A stretch of DNA of 64,000 nucleotides. Source: Lacrimispora indolis DSM 755 (GTDB lineage Bacteria > Bacillota > Clostridia > Lachnospirales > Lachnospiraceae). The stretch covers positions 3,204,001 through 3,268,000 of the forward strand of contig NZ_AZUI01000001.1 in the NCBI RefSeq assembly GCF_000526995.1, read 5' to 3'. The notes under the pieces were generated by a model that saw only the letters and a program-made list of their open reading frames with translations, was not told the DNA's origin and did no database searches. This document shows positions 42,306-51,448 of the stretch, piece by piece (within the stretch, counting starts at the first letter, position 1; every line of letters begins with the position of its first letter). The translations under genes were made by a program, and so were the position numbers.

Positions 42306-42359
42306 TGGGAGGAAGGAGAATATAAACTGATTTTAAACATGCAACCGTCAGATATTGCA

Positions 42360-42388
42360 TTTACATAACATCTGTTTTTCCGTAAAAT
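42360..42388 (+). promoter_or_regulatory. Promoter of the sugar ABC operon
   Basis: TTTACA (42360-42365), 17 bp, TAAAAT (42383-42388), 33 bp before the lipoprotein start, which has GGGAGG as ribosome binding site. It is divergent from blaI. Confidence 0.65.
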
Positions 42389-42420
42389 GAATTTATAAAC
42401 AAACACGGGAGGTTAAAGGG

Positions 42421-43863
42421 ATGAGATTAAAGAGATTAAGCGGCATTCTGATGGCAGGGCTTATGACGGCAGGAACACTGGCCGGATGCTCAGGGGGCAA
42501 GACAGATGCCACAACAGCGGCAGCAGGGGGACAGACCACTGCCCAGGCAGGAACGGAGCAAACCCAGGCAGCAAGCGGGGAGAAGACCGTTATTAAGGTT
42601 TGGTCCAAAGACCGGCATGACGCCACTTATGTTCAGAAAAAGGTTGATGATTATAATGCCAACAACACGGATAACATTCAGGTGGATTACCAGCTTTATA
42701 CGGATAATTACGTGCAGGCTATTGATATGGCGGTGCAGAGCGGGGAACTTCCTGACATTTTGGTACAGCAGGAGCAGATGTTTGATAAATATGTGAACGA
42801 AGGGCAGTGGGCAAATCTATATGATTTCATGGACTCTGATATGAAAGAATATTTTAAGTCCGTGGTTTATCCCGGTTACAATGAAATGGATGGGAAGCTG
42901 TATTTCATTCCAACCAGCGGAACCACCTGCCGTCTTTTCTATAACAAAGAGATCTTTGAACGTGTAGGAATTACGGAACCGCCAAAGACTCTGGAAGAGG
43001 TGGTGGAGTACGCTAAAACAATCAATTCCCAATTGTCCAAAGAAGGAATTTATGGATTTGCGGAAAACATGAAAAGCGCCAGCTCCGGCCTGCAGCGTTC
43101 TATGTGCATCGGCCTGGAGAGAGAGACCGGACTGGTTCGGGGATATGATTTTGCAAAGGGAGAATATGATTTTACCCAGTGGGCGGATACTTTAAAGCTT
43201 TGGAAAGAACTGCTTTCTGACGAATGTGCCTTCCCTGGCTGCGAATCTCTGGATATTGACCCATTAAGAACCCAGTTTGCCGCCGGAAAGATCGGCATGT
43301 ATATGTCCTACAGCCATGCAGAGCCGGGAGTATACCAGAATCAGTTCCCCATGGATTCCTCCAAATGGGACTGTGTTCCCATTCCTACCGTGGGGGGAAA
43401 GACCGAAGGAAAGCAGTATTTTACCGGTACCGGAAGCTATGTTTTAAATGCCAAGAGCCCTAACGTGGAAAAGGCATTTAAGGTTTATAAGGATATTTTT
43501 GCTAATGAGGAATATTTAATCGGATATTACGAAGGCGGATTTGGCGTGAGCATCCTTCCAAGCGTTATCGGAAAGGCAAAGCCAAGCGAGGATTTCCAGA
43601 ATAAAAAGTGGCTGCTCATCAGTGACATTGATGCACTCCTTCCAAAGCCTCCTCACAGTGCTTTTGCATCGGGTATGGTAGTGGAAGGTGAGGATATGTA
43701 TAAAACCTGCGAATCCATTTATTACGGAGATGCGGATATTGAATCCACCTTAAAGGATTTAACGGACCGTTACAATAAAGCGTATCAGGAAGCAGTGAAA
43801 AACGGAAGCGGTCATGAAGTAAAGATTGACAACTATGATCCAATGAATCCAACCTTACAGTAA
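42421..43863 (+). CDS. Sugar ABC transporter substrate-binding lipoprotein
   Basis: 480 aa, family 1 extracellular solute-binding protein. A lipoprotein signal peptide ends at the lipobox LAGC (Cys23), followed by a low-complexity Thr/Ala/Gln linker and the binding domain starting KTVIKVWSKDRHDATYVQ. It captures an oligosaccharide outside the membrane and delivers it to the two permeases encoded next. The nearby heparinase-like lyase suggests a uronate-containing glycan ligand, which is inference. No ATPase gene is present; such systems usually share an MsmX-type ATPase. Confidence 0.92.
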   Translation: MRLKRLSGILMAGLMTAGTLAGCSGGKTDATTAAAGGQTTAQAGTEQTQAASGEKTVIKVWSKDRHDATYVQKKVDDYNANNTDNIQVDYQLYTDNYVQAIDMAVQSGELPDILVQQEQMFDKYVNEGQWANLYDFMDSDMKEYFKSVVYPGYNEMDGKLYFIPTSGTTCRLFYNKEIFERVGITEPPKTLEEVVEYAKTINSQLSKEGIYGFAENMKSASSGLQRSMCIGLERETGLVRGYDFAKGEYDFTQWADTLKLWKELLSDECAFPGCESLDIDPLRTQFAAGKIGMYMSYSHAEPGVYQNQFPMDSSKWDCVPIPTVGGKTEGKQYFTGTGSYVLNAKSPNVEKAFKVYKDIFANEEYLIGYYEGGFGVSILPSVIGKAKPSEDFQNKKWLLISDIDALLPKPPHSAFASGMVVEGEDMYKTCESIYYGDADIESTLKDLTDRYNKAYQEAVKNGSGHEVKIDNYDPMNPTLQ

Positions 43864-43868
43864 CATCT

Positions 43869-43904
43869 GAAAGAGGGGCGCAAAATCAGCGAGGCCCCTC
43901 TTTC
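43869..43904 (+). terminator. Intercistronic hairpin between binding protein and permeases
   Basis: GAAAGAGGGGC pairs with GCCCCTCTTTC around a 14-nt loop, followed by TTTG. Partial termination or mRNA end protection here would raise the level of the binding protein relative to the permeases, a common arrangement. Confidence 0.75.
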
Positions 43905-43927
43905 TTTGAAAAGAAAGGAGTATGCAG

Positions 43928-44866
43928 ATGAAAGACTGGAATAGCAGAAGTGTCCTGCCAAGCAGCAAAACTGTGAAAAAAAACCTGCAGGCCTATTCGT
44001 TTATGCTGCCCAACCTGATTTTGTTCAGCGTCTGTTCCCTCTACCCGGTGGTGTGGACCTTGAAATATGTGTTTTACCAGTATGGGGGATATGGAACAGG
44101 AGTACCGAGATTCGTCGGCCTTGGGAATCTGGCCCGGGTATTCCGGGATAAGGTTTATTGGGAAAGTGTGGTCCATACCTTTACCTATGGTTTTGGGAAG
44201 GTGATTTTTATCATACCTCTTGCCTTTTTCCTGGCGTTTCTTTTAAATCAGCAAAAGCGGGGGAATGGGGCCGCCCAGAGCATTATATTTTTACCTACCA
44301 TTATGAGCTCTGCGGTCATGGGTCTGGTGTTTTATCTGTTATTCAATGCCTACAATGGGGAGGTCAACCAGTATCTGATGGCGGCCGGTCTCATACAAAG
44401 GCCCATAAACTGGCTGGGAAAAGACCATGCCATGAAAACCCTGATCATGACGGCGGTCTGGGGCGGCGTGGGCAATTACATGGTGTATTTTATAGCAGGA
44501 ATCCAGCAGGTATCCGGGGAGGCCATAGAGAGCGCCAGGATCGACGGAGCCGGAAAGCTCCAGACCATCTGGTACATCATCATACCCATGCTTGGGCCCA
44601 TATTAAAGATTATACTTATGCTTGCCATCACCTCAGCTTTTCACGACATCACCAATGTGATGGTATTGACCGAGGGAGGGCCTAACAATGCCACCATGGT
44701 AATGTCCTTATACGGGTACCGTTATTTCTTCCCAATATCTGCGGCAGAGGCCACGGTGCCCCAATACGGCTACGGTGCCGCAGTCAGCGTCATATCCGCA
44801 GTGATCGCAGGTATCGTAACGGTTGGTTATCTGAAAATATCTAAAAAACTGGATGACATTTATTAA
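43928..44866 (+). CDS. Sugar ABC transporter permease, MalF/UgpA-like
   Basis: 312 aa with six hydrophobic segments and the cytoplasmic EAA loop (EAIESARIDGAGKLQTIWYI). The ATG at 43928 is spaced 7 nt from GGAG; the ATG at 43922 is too close. It forms the membrane channel with the next gene product. Confidence 0.92.
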   Translation: MKDWNSRSVLPSSKTVKKNLQAYSFMLPNLILFSVCSLYPVVWTLKYVFYQYGGYGTGVPRFVGLGNLARVFRDKVYWESVVHTFTYGFGKVIFIIPLAFFLAFLLNQQKRGNGAAQSIIFLPTIMSSAVMGLVFYLLFNAYNGEVNQYLMAAGLIQRPINWLGKDHAMKTLIMTAVWGGVGNYMVYFIAGIQQVSGEAIESARIDGAGKLQTIWYIIIPMLGPILKIILMLAITSAFHDITNVMVLTEGGPNNATMVMSLYGYRYFFPISAAEATVPQYGYGAAVSVISAVIAGIVTVGYLKISKKLDDIY

Positions 44867-44878
44867 GGAGGCGGCAGC

Positions 44879-45742
44879 ATGAAAAACCGGAATGAGAAAC
44901 ACATATCAAAAGCAGCCTGGCTTCCTATGATCGGTAAATGGGTATTTTTAGGAATTATGATTCTGTTCACCCTTTATCCGGTCATTTATACGGTGCTGGG
45001 GTCTTTGAAAACCAATGCAGAGCTGACTCAGGGAGGCGGTTTTTTCCCCCAGGAATGGCATTTTGAGAATTACTACCAGGCCTTTGTTCAGGCAGACTTT
45101 ACAAAATATACATTTAACAGCATCCTGGTCAGCGTTTCTGTTACCCTTCTGGCTGTGGTTACCTGTTCTTTGGCCGGTTTTATTCTGGCCAGAAGAGAGT
45201 TTGCAGGAAAAAAGGTGCTTATGGCCCTTTACTTATCCATGATGTTCGTATCCTTAGGGTCTGTTACCTTATATCCGATCTATGAATTACTGAGGGCATT
45301 AAAGTTAAATAAGTCCATCTTTGCCCTGATAGTGGCTCTTACGGGAGGGCAGGCTACCAATGTTTTTCTGGTCATGGGCTTTACCAAGGGAATCCCAAGA
45401 GAGCTGGATGAAGCGGCCATTATTGACGGCTGCAGCTTATACGGGGTTTATTCCCGGGTCATTCTGCCTTTAAGCAAGCCTATCCTGGCGGTAGTCGCCC
45501 TGTTTTCCTTCCGGAATGCCTGGAATGATTATATCACCAGCCTGATCATGACGATTTCCATGCCAAGGCTCCAGACTCTTACCGTGGCGGTTGTCCAGCT
45601 GAAATATTCTGTCAATGCAGCAGCTGAGTGGCACATCATGCTGGCGGGAGCTTCCATTGCCATCATCCCCATTCTGATCGTCTATTTATTTGCCAACCGG
45701 CAGTTTATTGCAGGCCTTACGGCAGGTGCGGTAAAAGGGTAG
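44879..45742 (+). CDS. Sugar ABC transporter permease, MalG/UgpE-like
   Basis: 287 aa, six hydrophobic segments, with the EAA loop ELDEAAIIDGCSLYGVYSRV. AAGGAGG precedes the ATG, 12 bp after the first permease gene. The stop codon coincides with the first base of a long palindromic element. Confidence 0.92.
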   Translation: MKNRNEKHISKAAWLPMIGKWVFLGIMILFTLYPVIYTVLGSLKTNAELTQGGGFFPQEWHFENYYQAFVQADFTKYTFNSILVSVSVTLLAVVTCSLAGFILARREFAGKKVLMALYLSMMFVSLGSVTLYPIYELLRALKLNKSIFALIVALTGGQATNVFLVMGFTKGIPRELDEAAIIDGCSLYGVYSRVILPLSKPILAVVALFSFRNAWNDYITSLIMTISMPRLQTLTVAVVQLKYSVNAAAEWHIMLAGASIAIIPILIVYLFANRQFIAGLTAGAVKG

Positions 45743-45899
45743 GCGTGTTTGAAAAATCATTGGCCCAATCTGCACGCCCCACTTTGCGGTATATTTGCCC
45801 CAGATTCAGTTGGCGTAGCCCACTACGCCGCCTTCATCTGGAACAAATCTCCCACAAAGAGGAACCCACAGCTTGGAACAAGCATTTTTCAAACACGCC
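45742..45899. repeat. 158-bp near-palindrome, long imperfect hairpin
   Basis: The two 77-nt arms are collinear without gaps and read the same on opposite strands at about three quarters of positions, around a 4-nt centre CCCA. The ends GGCGTGTTTGAAAAAT and its complement are perfect, as is the tip GGCGTAG/CTACGCC. It lies between the permease gene and the sensor-kinase gene and carries no coding signal. It resembles a MITE-like or processed-mRNA structural repeat. Confidence 0.85.
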
Positions 45900-45967
45900 C
45901 TGGGAAAAAGGGCGGATCCTGTGATATACTGGTAAAAAGCAGACGAGCAGGAAAACGGGAGGAAAGC

Positions 45968-47791
45968 ATGAAGAAATTTATAAATAATTTAAGGTTCCGC
46001 AGCAAAATCATCTGGCTGTTTGGAATCATGTTTTTCTTTACTACCGCCATCAGCGGATTATCCTATTACAGGTACGCTTCCAATGATATTGAAGAGAATT
46101 TTAAAGTGGGAGCAGAAGATGTTCTGGCCCAGATCGTGGACACTTTAGGCATGCGGCTGGGGGTTATCAACCAAAGGGCCAAGGGGATGCTGGCCAATTA
46201 TACCTTTATGGTGACTCTTTCCGATTATCTCAATAATCCCAATGACATCAACCTGGTAAAAGCTCTTGGAACCATTCCGGATTTTATGAGAGACTTTGAG
46301 ACAGGAGAGGGGCTGATCCACTCCACCTATATTTACACGGATAAAGGGAGCTTTGATAATTTTGTCCGCATGAGAAACTGGGGGTTTGATTTTAAGGAGT
46401 CCATTTTTTACAAAAGCTATAAAGAAAGCGGAGGCGGGGCAATCCGCTGGTTCCCGGTATGGAAGGATGAGATTTTCCAGGATAATGACCTGGTCATCCC
46501 CTGTGTATGGCAGTTCAGCGTTCAGGGCTATGTGGGAATGGAATATCTGGTGATCCAGATAAAGAAAACAGAGCTGGAACGCCTTTTGGAAGGAAAATAC
46601 GAATTTTTCGATAAGATACTCATCCTGGATGGGGCAGGAAACGTAATGACAGGTTCTTCTGACATGGACCCTGGGGAACTGATGAAGCTGTCAGAGGCCA
46701 GGAAAGAGGGGAGCAATGTCATTACCAGCGACTATCAGTACGAGGGAGATTCCTATCTGGTCACCTATGAACGCTTAAAGGAAAACGGCTGGCAGATCTA
46801 TGGTCTGAAATCAAGGCAGAGCTTATTGGGAAGCTTAAACATTTTAAGAAACATGATTTTTGAGATCATGGGGGTCGTATTCTTAATAGGTGTAGTGGTC
46901 ATCCTGCTGTTGTCCCACCAGATGACGGATTCTTTAAGACGGTTGGAAAAGCGCATGAGCTGTGTGGAAAAAGGAGACTTAGGAGTCCGCTTTTTCTATC
47001 CCTACAAGGATGAGGTGGGCAGCCTGGCAAAGTCCTTTAACTACATGATCGGAGAGATCCAGAGCCTGGTCCGGAAACAGGAGGAGACCATTGAGGAACT
47101 GAAACGGGAACGGGATTATGTGGCTGAAGTTCAGAAGCAGAAGCGGAAAGCTGAATTAAAGGCTCTGCAGGCTCAGATCAATCCTCATTTTCTCTACAAT
47201 ACCTTAAATGCCATCACCTGGCAGGCCGCTGACCAGGGGGCGGAAGAAATCAGCATCCTTTCCAATTCTCTGGGGAAGTTTTTCAGGATCGGATTGAGCA
47301 AGGGGGCAGAGGTGATATCCCTTCGGGAAGAGCTGGAACATGTGACAAGCTATTTAGAAATCCAGAGCATCCGGTATCATTCCCGTTTAAGCTATGAGAT
47401 CCATGTGGATGACAAATGTCTGGACTTCCGGATGATCAAGCTGCTTCTGCAGCCTCTGGCTGAAAACTCCATTTATCACGGAATCAAGGAGAAACAGGGA
47501 GCCGGTATCATAAAAATCTCTGTCAGCGAAGAGGGGACCGGCGAGGAAACGATCACAGAGCTTGAAGTTTGGGACAATGGGGCAGGAATTCCGGAAGAAA
47601 CGCTTGCTTTCATCAATGAAACCTTAAAAAAGGGCGGAACGGACTGTGAAGCAGGCTATGGCATCTATAATGTCAATGAAAGAATCCGGCTGTTTTATGG
47701 AAAAGAATATGGACTGCATTATGAAAGCAGCTTCGGCCATTGGACAAAAGCGGTACTTAGGATTCCGGCAATGCCAGGGGAGGTGGAGTGA
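45968..47791 (+). CDS. YesM-type sensor histidine kinase
   Basis: About 607 aa from the ATG at 45968, which has GGGAGGAAAGC upstream; an in-frame ATG at 45749 lies in the palindromic repeat and is rejected. Membrane helices flank an extracellular sensor region of about 250 residues; then come a HAMP domain (~310-365), the His_kinase motif NPHFLYNTLNAITWQA with the phosphorylated histidine, and a HATPase domain with the G box DNGAGIPEE. With the next gene it forms a two-component system that probably senses the binding-protein-delivered glycan. Confidence 0.93.
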   Translation: MKKFINNLRFRSKIIWLFGIMFFFTTAISGLSYYRYASNDIEENFKVGAEDVLAQIVDTLGMRLGVINQRAKGMLANYTFMVTLSDYLNNPNDINLVKALGTIPDFMRDFETGEGLIHSTYIYTDKGSFDNFVRMRNWGFDFKESIFYKSYKESGGGAIRWFPVWKDEIFQDNDLVIPCVWQFSVQGYVGMEYLVIQIKKTELERLLEGKYEFFDKILILDGAGNVMTGSSDMDPGELMKLSEARKEGSNVITSDYQYEGDSYLVTYERLKENGWQIYGLKSRQSLLGSLNILRNMIFEIMGVVFLIGVVVILLLSHQMTDSLRRLEKRMSCVEKGDLGVRFFYPYKDEVGSLAKSFNYMIGEIQSLVRKQEETIEELKRERDYVAEVQKQKRKAELKALQAQINPHFLYNTLNAITWQAADQGAEEISILSNSLGKFFRIGLSKGAEVISLREELEHVTSYLEIQSIRYHSRLSYEIHVDDKCLDFRMIKLLLQPLAENSIYHGIKEKQGAGIIKISVSEEGTGEETITELEVWDNGAGIPEETLAFINETLKKGGTDCEAGYGIYNVNERIRLFYGKEYGLHYESSFGHWTKAVLRIPAMPGEVE

Positions 47792-49386
47792 TGTATCGCA
47801 TATTGATCGTAGATGATGAAGACTATGTAAGAGATTTACTGGTGAGAAACATCCAGAATTCCGCTTTGGAAGTGGATGTGGTAGCGGCGGCAGGCGACGG
47901 AGAGGAAGGGCTGAGAGAAGCTCTGTTAAAGAAGCCGGATATTGTCATTACGGACATTGCCATGCCCTTTATGAATGGACTGGAATTGATCCGCAGGATT
48001 CAGGAAGCCGGGCTTTACAGTAAAAATGTGGTCATAAGCGGCTACGATGAATTTGACTATGCAAAACAGGCTATTTCACTTGGGGTCAAGGATTATCTGT
48101 TAAAACCTTTTCTACCCAGGGAAATGATTGAAGTATTAACAAAGGTAATACAGGAACTGGACAGCCAGAAGGTGCTGCAGCAAAATATGAGCCTGTTAAA
48201 GGAACAGGCAATGAGCCGGGCCGGCCTTGCCAGGGAAAAGGCGCTGAAGGCACTCCTTAAGGGAAAGGAGTGGGGGGAAGAGCCGGACCTTATACTGGAA
48301 GGAAGGTTTTATGCGGCAGGAGTGATCCGCATGGAAGGCGGAGCATGGGATTTCGGCAAGCAGGAGCATGTGGAGGAGTTTCTCATGCTCATACGGAATG
48401 GTTATCTTTCTGCCGGAATAAGCCTGTATGCAGTCAGCTTTGACGGGATCCAGCTGGCAGCCATCTGGTGCGGTGACGGGGAACATGAGGAACATTTCCT
48501 TAAAAAGATCAGGGCAAGCTTAGATAAAATCAGCGCAAGCCTGGAGAAGTATTACCATATCCAGATGAACGGCGCTCTTGGCCGCGCTTACCGGAGTCAG
48601 GCAGAGCTGGTGGATTCTTACCGGGAGGCCATGGCCGTGTGGCGTGGGAACTTAGACACAGAAAAGAAATTCCTGTTTTATGGAGAGGAAACCAGCAGGA
48701 AGGAGGAAACCAGCAGCAGCCAGATCCGGGAGTGGAAAAACCAGATCCGGCTTTCCGTGCGTGCCGGACAGGAGGCTGAGGCACTTACAGGGCTTTCCGG
48801 TCTGATGAAGTGTTATGCCTCCCTGTCCAACAGGAAGAACGACTATGTGGGCGTATCTGTGGGGGAACTGGTTTACGCCATTCAAAATGATATGGAGCAG
48901 GATGGATATGACCGGGCGGATACGGAGCCCCTGTCCTTTATGCAGGACCGGATCACTTACGGAAGTCTGATGGATATGAACCATATGCTGGCTTCCTATA
49001 TTGAACAGTGCTGCCGGGTGGTACAGGAGAATTCTGAGGAAACCAAGGCGGATGCAGTGGTGAAGCAAATGAAGCAGATCATTGATAATGATCTGCACAA
49101 AACAGAGCTGGACTTGGAGGCAGTGGCTGCAAAGGTGCACTTCAGCCCCAGCTATGTCAGGCAGATTTTCAAGCAGTACACGGGGGAGTGCTTTGGAGAA
49201 TATTTGATCCGAAAGCGCATGGAACGGGCCGGCCGGCTGCTGCAGAAAACAAGCATGAAAATCCAGGAGGTGGCAGACCAGTGCGGGTATGAAAACCAGA
49301 GGTATTTTGCCAGCAGCTTTAAGAAATTTTACGGCTGCACTCCAACGGAATTTAAAAAAGCGGTGGAAGAAGAGCATTTATATTAG
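47791..49386 (+). CDS. YesN-type response regulator with AraC DNA-binding domain
   Basis: 531 aa. The receiver domain (MYRILIVDDEDYVRDLLVRN) carries the phosphorylation Asp in DIVITDIAMP; an intermediate region of about 280 residues follows, then a C-terminal AraC helix-turn-helix pair (VHFSPSYVRQIFKQYTGECF and IQEVADQCGYENQRYFASSF). ATG 47791 overlaps the kinase stop by one base and is better spaced from GGAGG than the GTG at 47788. It probably activates the ABC and lyase genes. Confidence 0.93.
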   Translation: MYRILIVDDEDYVRDLLVRNIQNSALEVDVVAAAGDGEEGLREALLKKPDIVITDIAMPFMNGLELIRRIQEAGLYSKNVVISGYDEFDYAKQAISLGVKDYLLKPFLPREMIEVLTKVIQELDSQKVLQQNMSLLKEQAMSRAGLAREKALKALLKGKEWGEEPDLILEGRFYAAGVIRMEGGAWDFGKQEHVEEFLMLIRNGYLSAGISLYAVSFDGIQLAAIWCGDGEHEEHFLKKIRASLDKISASLEKYYHIQMNGALGRAYRSQAELVDSYREAMAVWRGNLDTEKKFLFYGEETSRKEETSSSQIREWKNQIRLSVRAGQEAEALTGLSGLMKCYASLSNRKNDYVGVSVGELVYAIQNDMEQDGYDRADTEPLSFMQDRITYGSLMDMNHMLASYIEQCCRVVQENSEETKADAVVKQMKQIIDNDLHKTELDLEAVAAKVHFSPSYVRQIFKQYTGECFGEYLIRKRMERAGRLLQKTSMKIQEVADQCGYENQRYFASSFKKFYGCTPTEFKKAVEEEHLY

Positions 49387-49400
49387 GAGGGCTAAGAAAG

Positions 49401-51398
49401 ATGATTCAATTTACGGAACAGGAGATCCGGCATTTAAGGGATAAATTCCAAAAGCAGCGGTCAGCTGTTAATCGTATCAAGGAAGATGTGAAAGAAATAA
49501 TGGCGGAGCCGGTTCTGGTTCCCAAAACAGGGATTGCCAACTGGTCCCTTTATTATTACTGCCCGGATTGTTCTGTGAGGCTGACCTTTGACCGGAACGA
49601 TCCGCATCATCATGGCTGTCCCTCCTGCGGGCGGGTGTATTCCGGTGAACCATATGACAGTACCTGGTGGGGGATCATTAACAGCAGGAATTATACGGCG
49701 GCATTTCAGATGGGGCTGATCCATCTGATCACAGAGGAAACTGCTTATGCAAGAAAGGCCGTGGATATCATGATGGAATATTCCGGTTATTATAAGGATT
49801 ACCAGGTACACGGAAATATTCCTTACAACGGGCCTGGAAAGTCCGGCGCCCAGACCCTTGATGAAGCCAATTTCCTCAGAAGCTTTGCCATGAGCTATGA
49901 TCTGCTGTCTGATTTCATGACAAAAGAGGAGAAAGCGTTTATTGGAAAGGAAATGCTCATCCCTGGGGCGGAATTTCTCATGGAACACCGGCATAACCAG
50001 CTGCACAATCATGAGGTGATCATCAATTCCGCCATTGCGGTCATTGGCCTGATCTTTGGAATTGACCGGTATGTCCGGTTTGCGGTCTATGAACCTTATG
50101 GGATCCTGTATCAGCTGGAAAAGGGAATGCTTGCCGATCACATGTGGTTTGAAGGAGCGTTCGGATATCATTTTTACGCCCTTACCAGCTTTTTTGCCTA
50201 TGAAAAATTTGCCCTTCATACGCCTCACAGTCACATCAGTCATCCCAATTACAAGGCAATGATGGAGCTTCTGGTGTCCTATGTGGAACCGGGATTCCGT
50301 ATTCCTATGCTCAATGATACCAATTACGGACATACGTCCTCAAGTCTGTATTTATATGAATTTGCCTACCGGGAGCTGGGAGGAGAGAAGCTTCTTTTTG
50401 TATTGAACCGGCTTTATGAAGAAGAAAAGAGAGATAGTCTGGAAGCATTTATCTATGGGGCCCGCGAGCTGCCCGGGTGCACTGTTGAGCCAGGGAATTA
50501 TCATGTGGAAGAAGGCCGGTCAGGGAGCACGGTTTTAAGGGGGGAGGACGGCAGATATCTGCTGTTTAAGCATGACCGCTACGGCGGGGAGCACGACCAC
50601 TACGACCGGCTGGATATCAGCTACTTAGCCTGTGGAAAAAGAATTTCCCCTGATCTTGGAACCACCGGATACGGTGCGGTCATGCATTATGATTATTATA
50701 AAAATACAGGTTCCCATAATACGGTAAACATCGGTGAAGAGAATCAGGCTCCTGTGAATGCAAGGCTTACCCGTTATGAAGAAACGGATGGGATCGTATA
50801 TGTGGAGGCGGAAGCGGACTGGACCGTTCCGTATGAAATGCCTGACAGCTTTACCATTGTGCAGTGGAAGGAAGAACATTACCGCCCTGTAAAAATGGTA
50901 AGAAAGATTGTATGGGCGGAGAATTATTTCGGGGAAGTATTCCGGGTTGAGGGAGCAGATAGAAATCTCCCGGTGGACTGGGTCATGCATTTTTCAGGAA
51001 CACGGATCAAACAGCCTGAAGGAGTCCGGATAGAAACCTTTTCAGACAGGAAGCCATACAGTTACTTCCATCACATGAAAAAGACTGTTCCGGCAGAAGA
51101 ACAACTCAGCGTTGTCCACGAGTACGACGATGAGGGCATCCATACCCGGGTATTTTCCTGGGGGCAGGGGAAGGAACTGTATGCCGGAATGGGTCCGGAT
51201 AATCCTTCTGTATCTGATATCAACTACCAGATCGAACGTGCCTATGGCCCTGAGGTTGTATTTGCTCATGTGATCACCAGCAGCAATGGGCCTTGTCCGG
51301 TCAGGAATGTGACATTTGCTCCAGATGGGGATCCCATGACCATTGTGGTGGAAGGAGAAAGAGACGGAAGCAAGTGGAGCCGGTGCCATAAAATGTAA
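49401..51398 (+). CDS. Heparinase II/III-like polysaccharide lyase
   Basis: 665 aa, no signal peptide, so it should act in the cytoplasm on imported oligosaccharides. An alpha/alpha-barrel region (residues ~80-350, with the conserved HNHEVIINSAIAVIGLI) is followed by a beta-sandwich Hepar_II_III domain (YGGEHDHYDRLDISYLACGK, DLGTTGYG, SHNTVNI). A four-cysteine zinc ribbon-like insertion (CPDC, then HHHGCPSCGRVY) lies at residues ~52-80. The substrate is probably a uronic-acid-containing glycan fragment. It is 14 bp downstream of the YesN-type regulator. Confidence 0.85.
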   Translation: MIQFTEQEIRHLRDKFQKQRSAVNRIKEDVKEIMAEPVLVPKTGIANWSLYYYCPDCSVRLTFDRNDPHHHGCPSCGRVYSGEPYDSTWWGIINSRNYTAAFQMGLIHLITEETAYARKAVDIMMEYSGYYKDYQVHGNIPYNGPGKSGAQTLDEANFLRSFAMSYDLLSDFMTKEEKAFIGKEMLIPGAEFLMEHRHNQLHNHEVIINSAIAVIGLIFGIDRYVRFAVYEPYGILYQLEKGMLADHMWFEGAFGYHFYALTSFFAYEKFALHTPHSHISHPNYKAMMELLVSYVEPGFRIPMLNDTNYGHTSSSLYLYEFAYRELGGEKLLFVLNRLYEEEKRDSLEAFIYGARELPGCTVEPGNYHVEEGRSGSTVLRGEDGRYLLFKHDRYGGEHDHYDRLDISYLACGKRISPDLGTTGYGAVMHYDYYKNTGSHNTVNIGEENQAPVNARLTRYEETDGIVYVEAEADWTVPYEMPDSFTIVQWKEEHYRPVKMVRKIVWAENYFGEVFRVEGADRNLPVDWVMHFSGTRIKQPEGVRIETFSDRKPYSYFHHMKKTVPAEEQLSVVHEYDDEGIHTRVFSWGQGKELYAGMGPDNPSVSDINYQIERAYGPEVVFAHVITSSNGPCPVRNVTFAPDGDPMTIVVEGERDGSKWSRCHKM

Positions 51399-51406
51399 AA
51401 CATAGG

Positions 51407-51444
51407 AAAAGGGCTGCCTGTCATTTGACAGGACAGCCCTTTTT
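51407..51444. terminator. Bidirectional intrinsic terminator
   Basis: AAAAGGGCTG and CAGCCCTTTT with an inner CTGTC/GACAG stem, between the convergent lyase and CstA-type genes. Confidence 0.92.
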
Positions 51445-51448
51445 AGGA

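Noticed and set aside
45749..45967. 73-residue N-terminal extension of the sensor kinase
   Set aside because: It is read-through of the palindromic repeat; the ATG at 45968 has a proper ribosome binding site and starts the membrane helix as in the family.
49461..50333. 290-codon open frame antisense to the heparinase-like gene
   Set aside because: Composition shadow of the real gene; no ribosome binding site and no recognisable domain.
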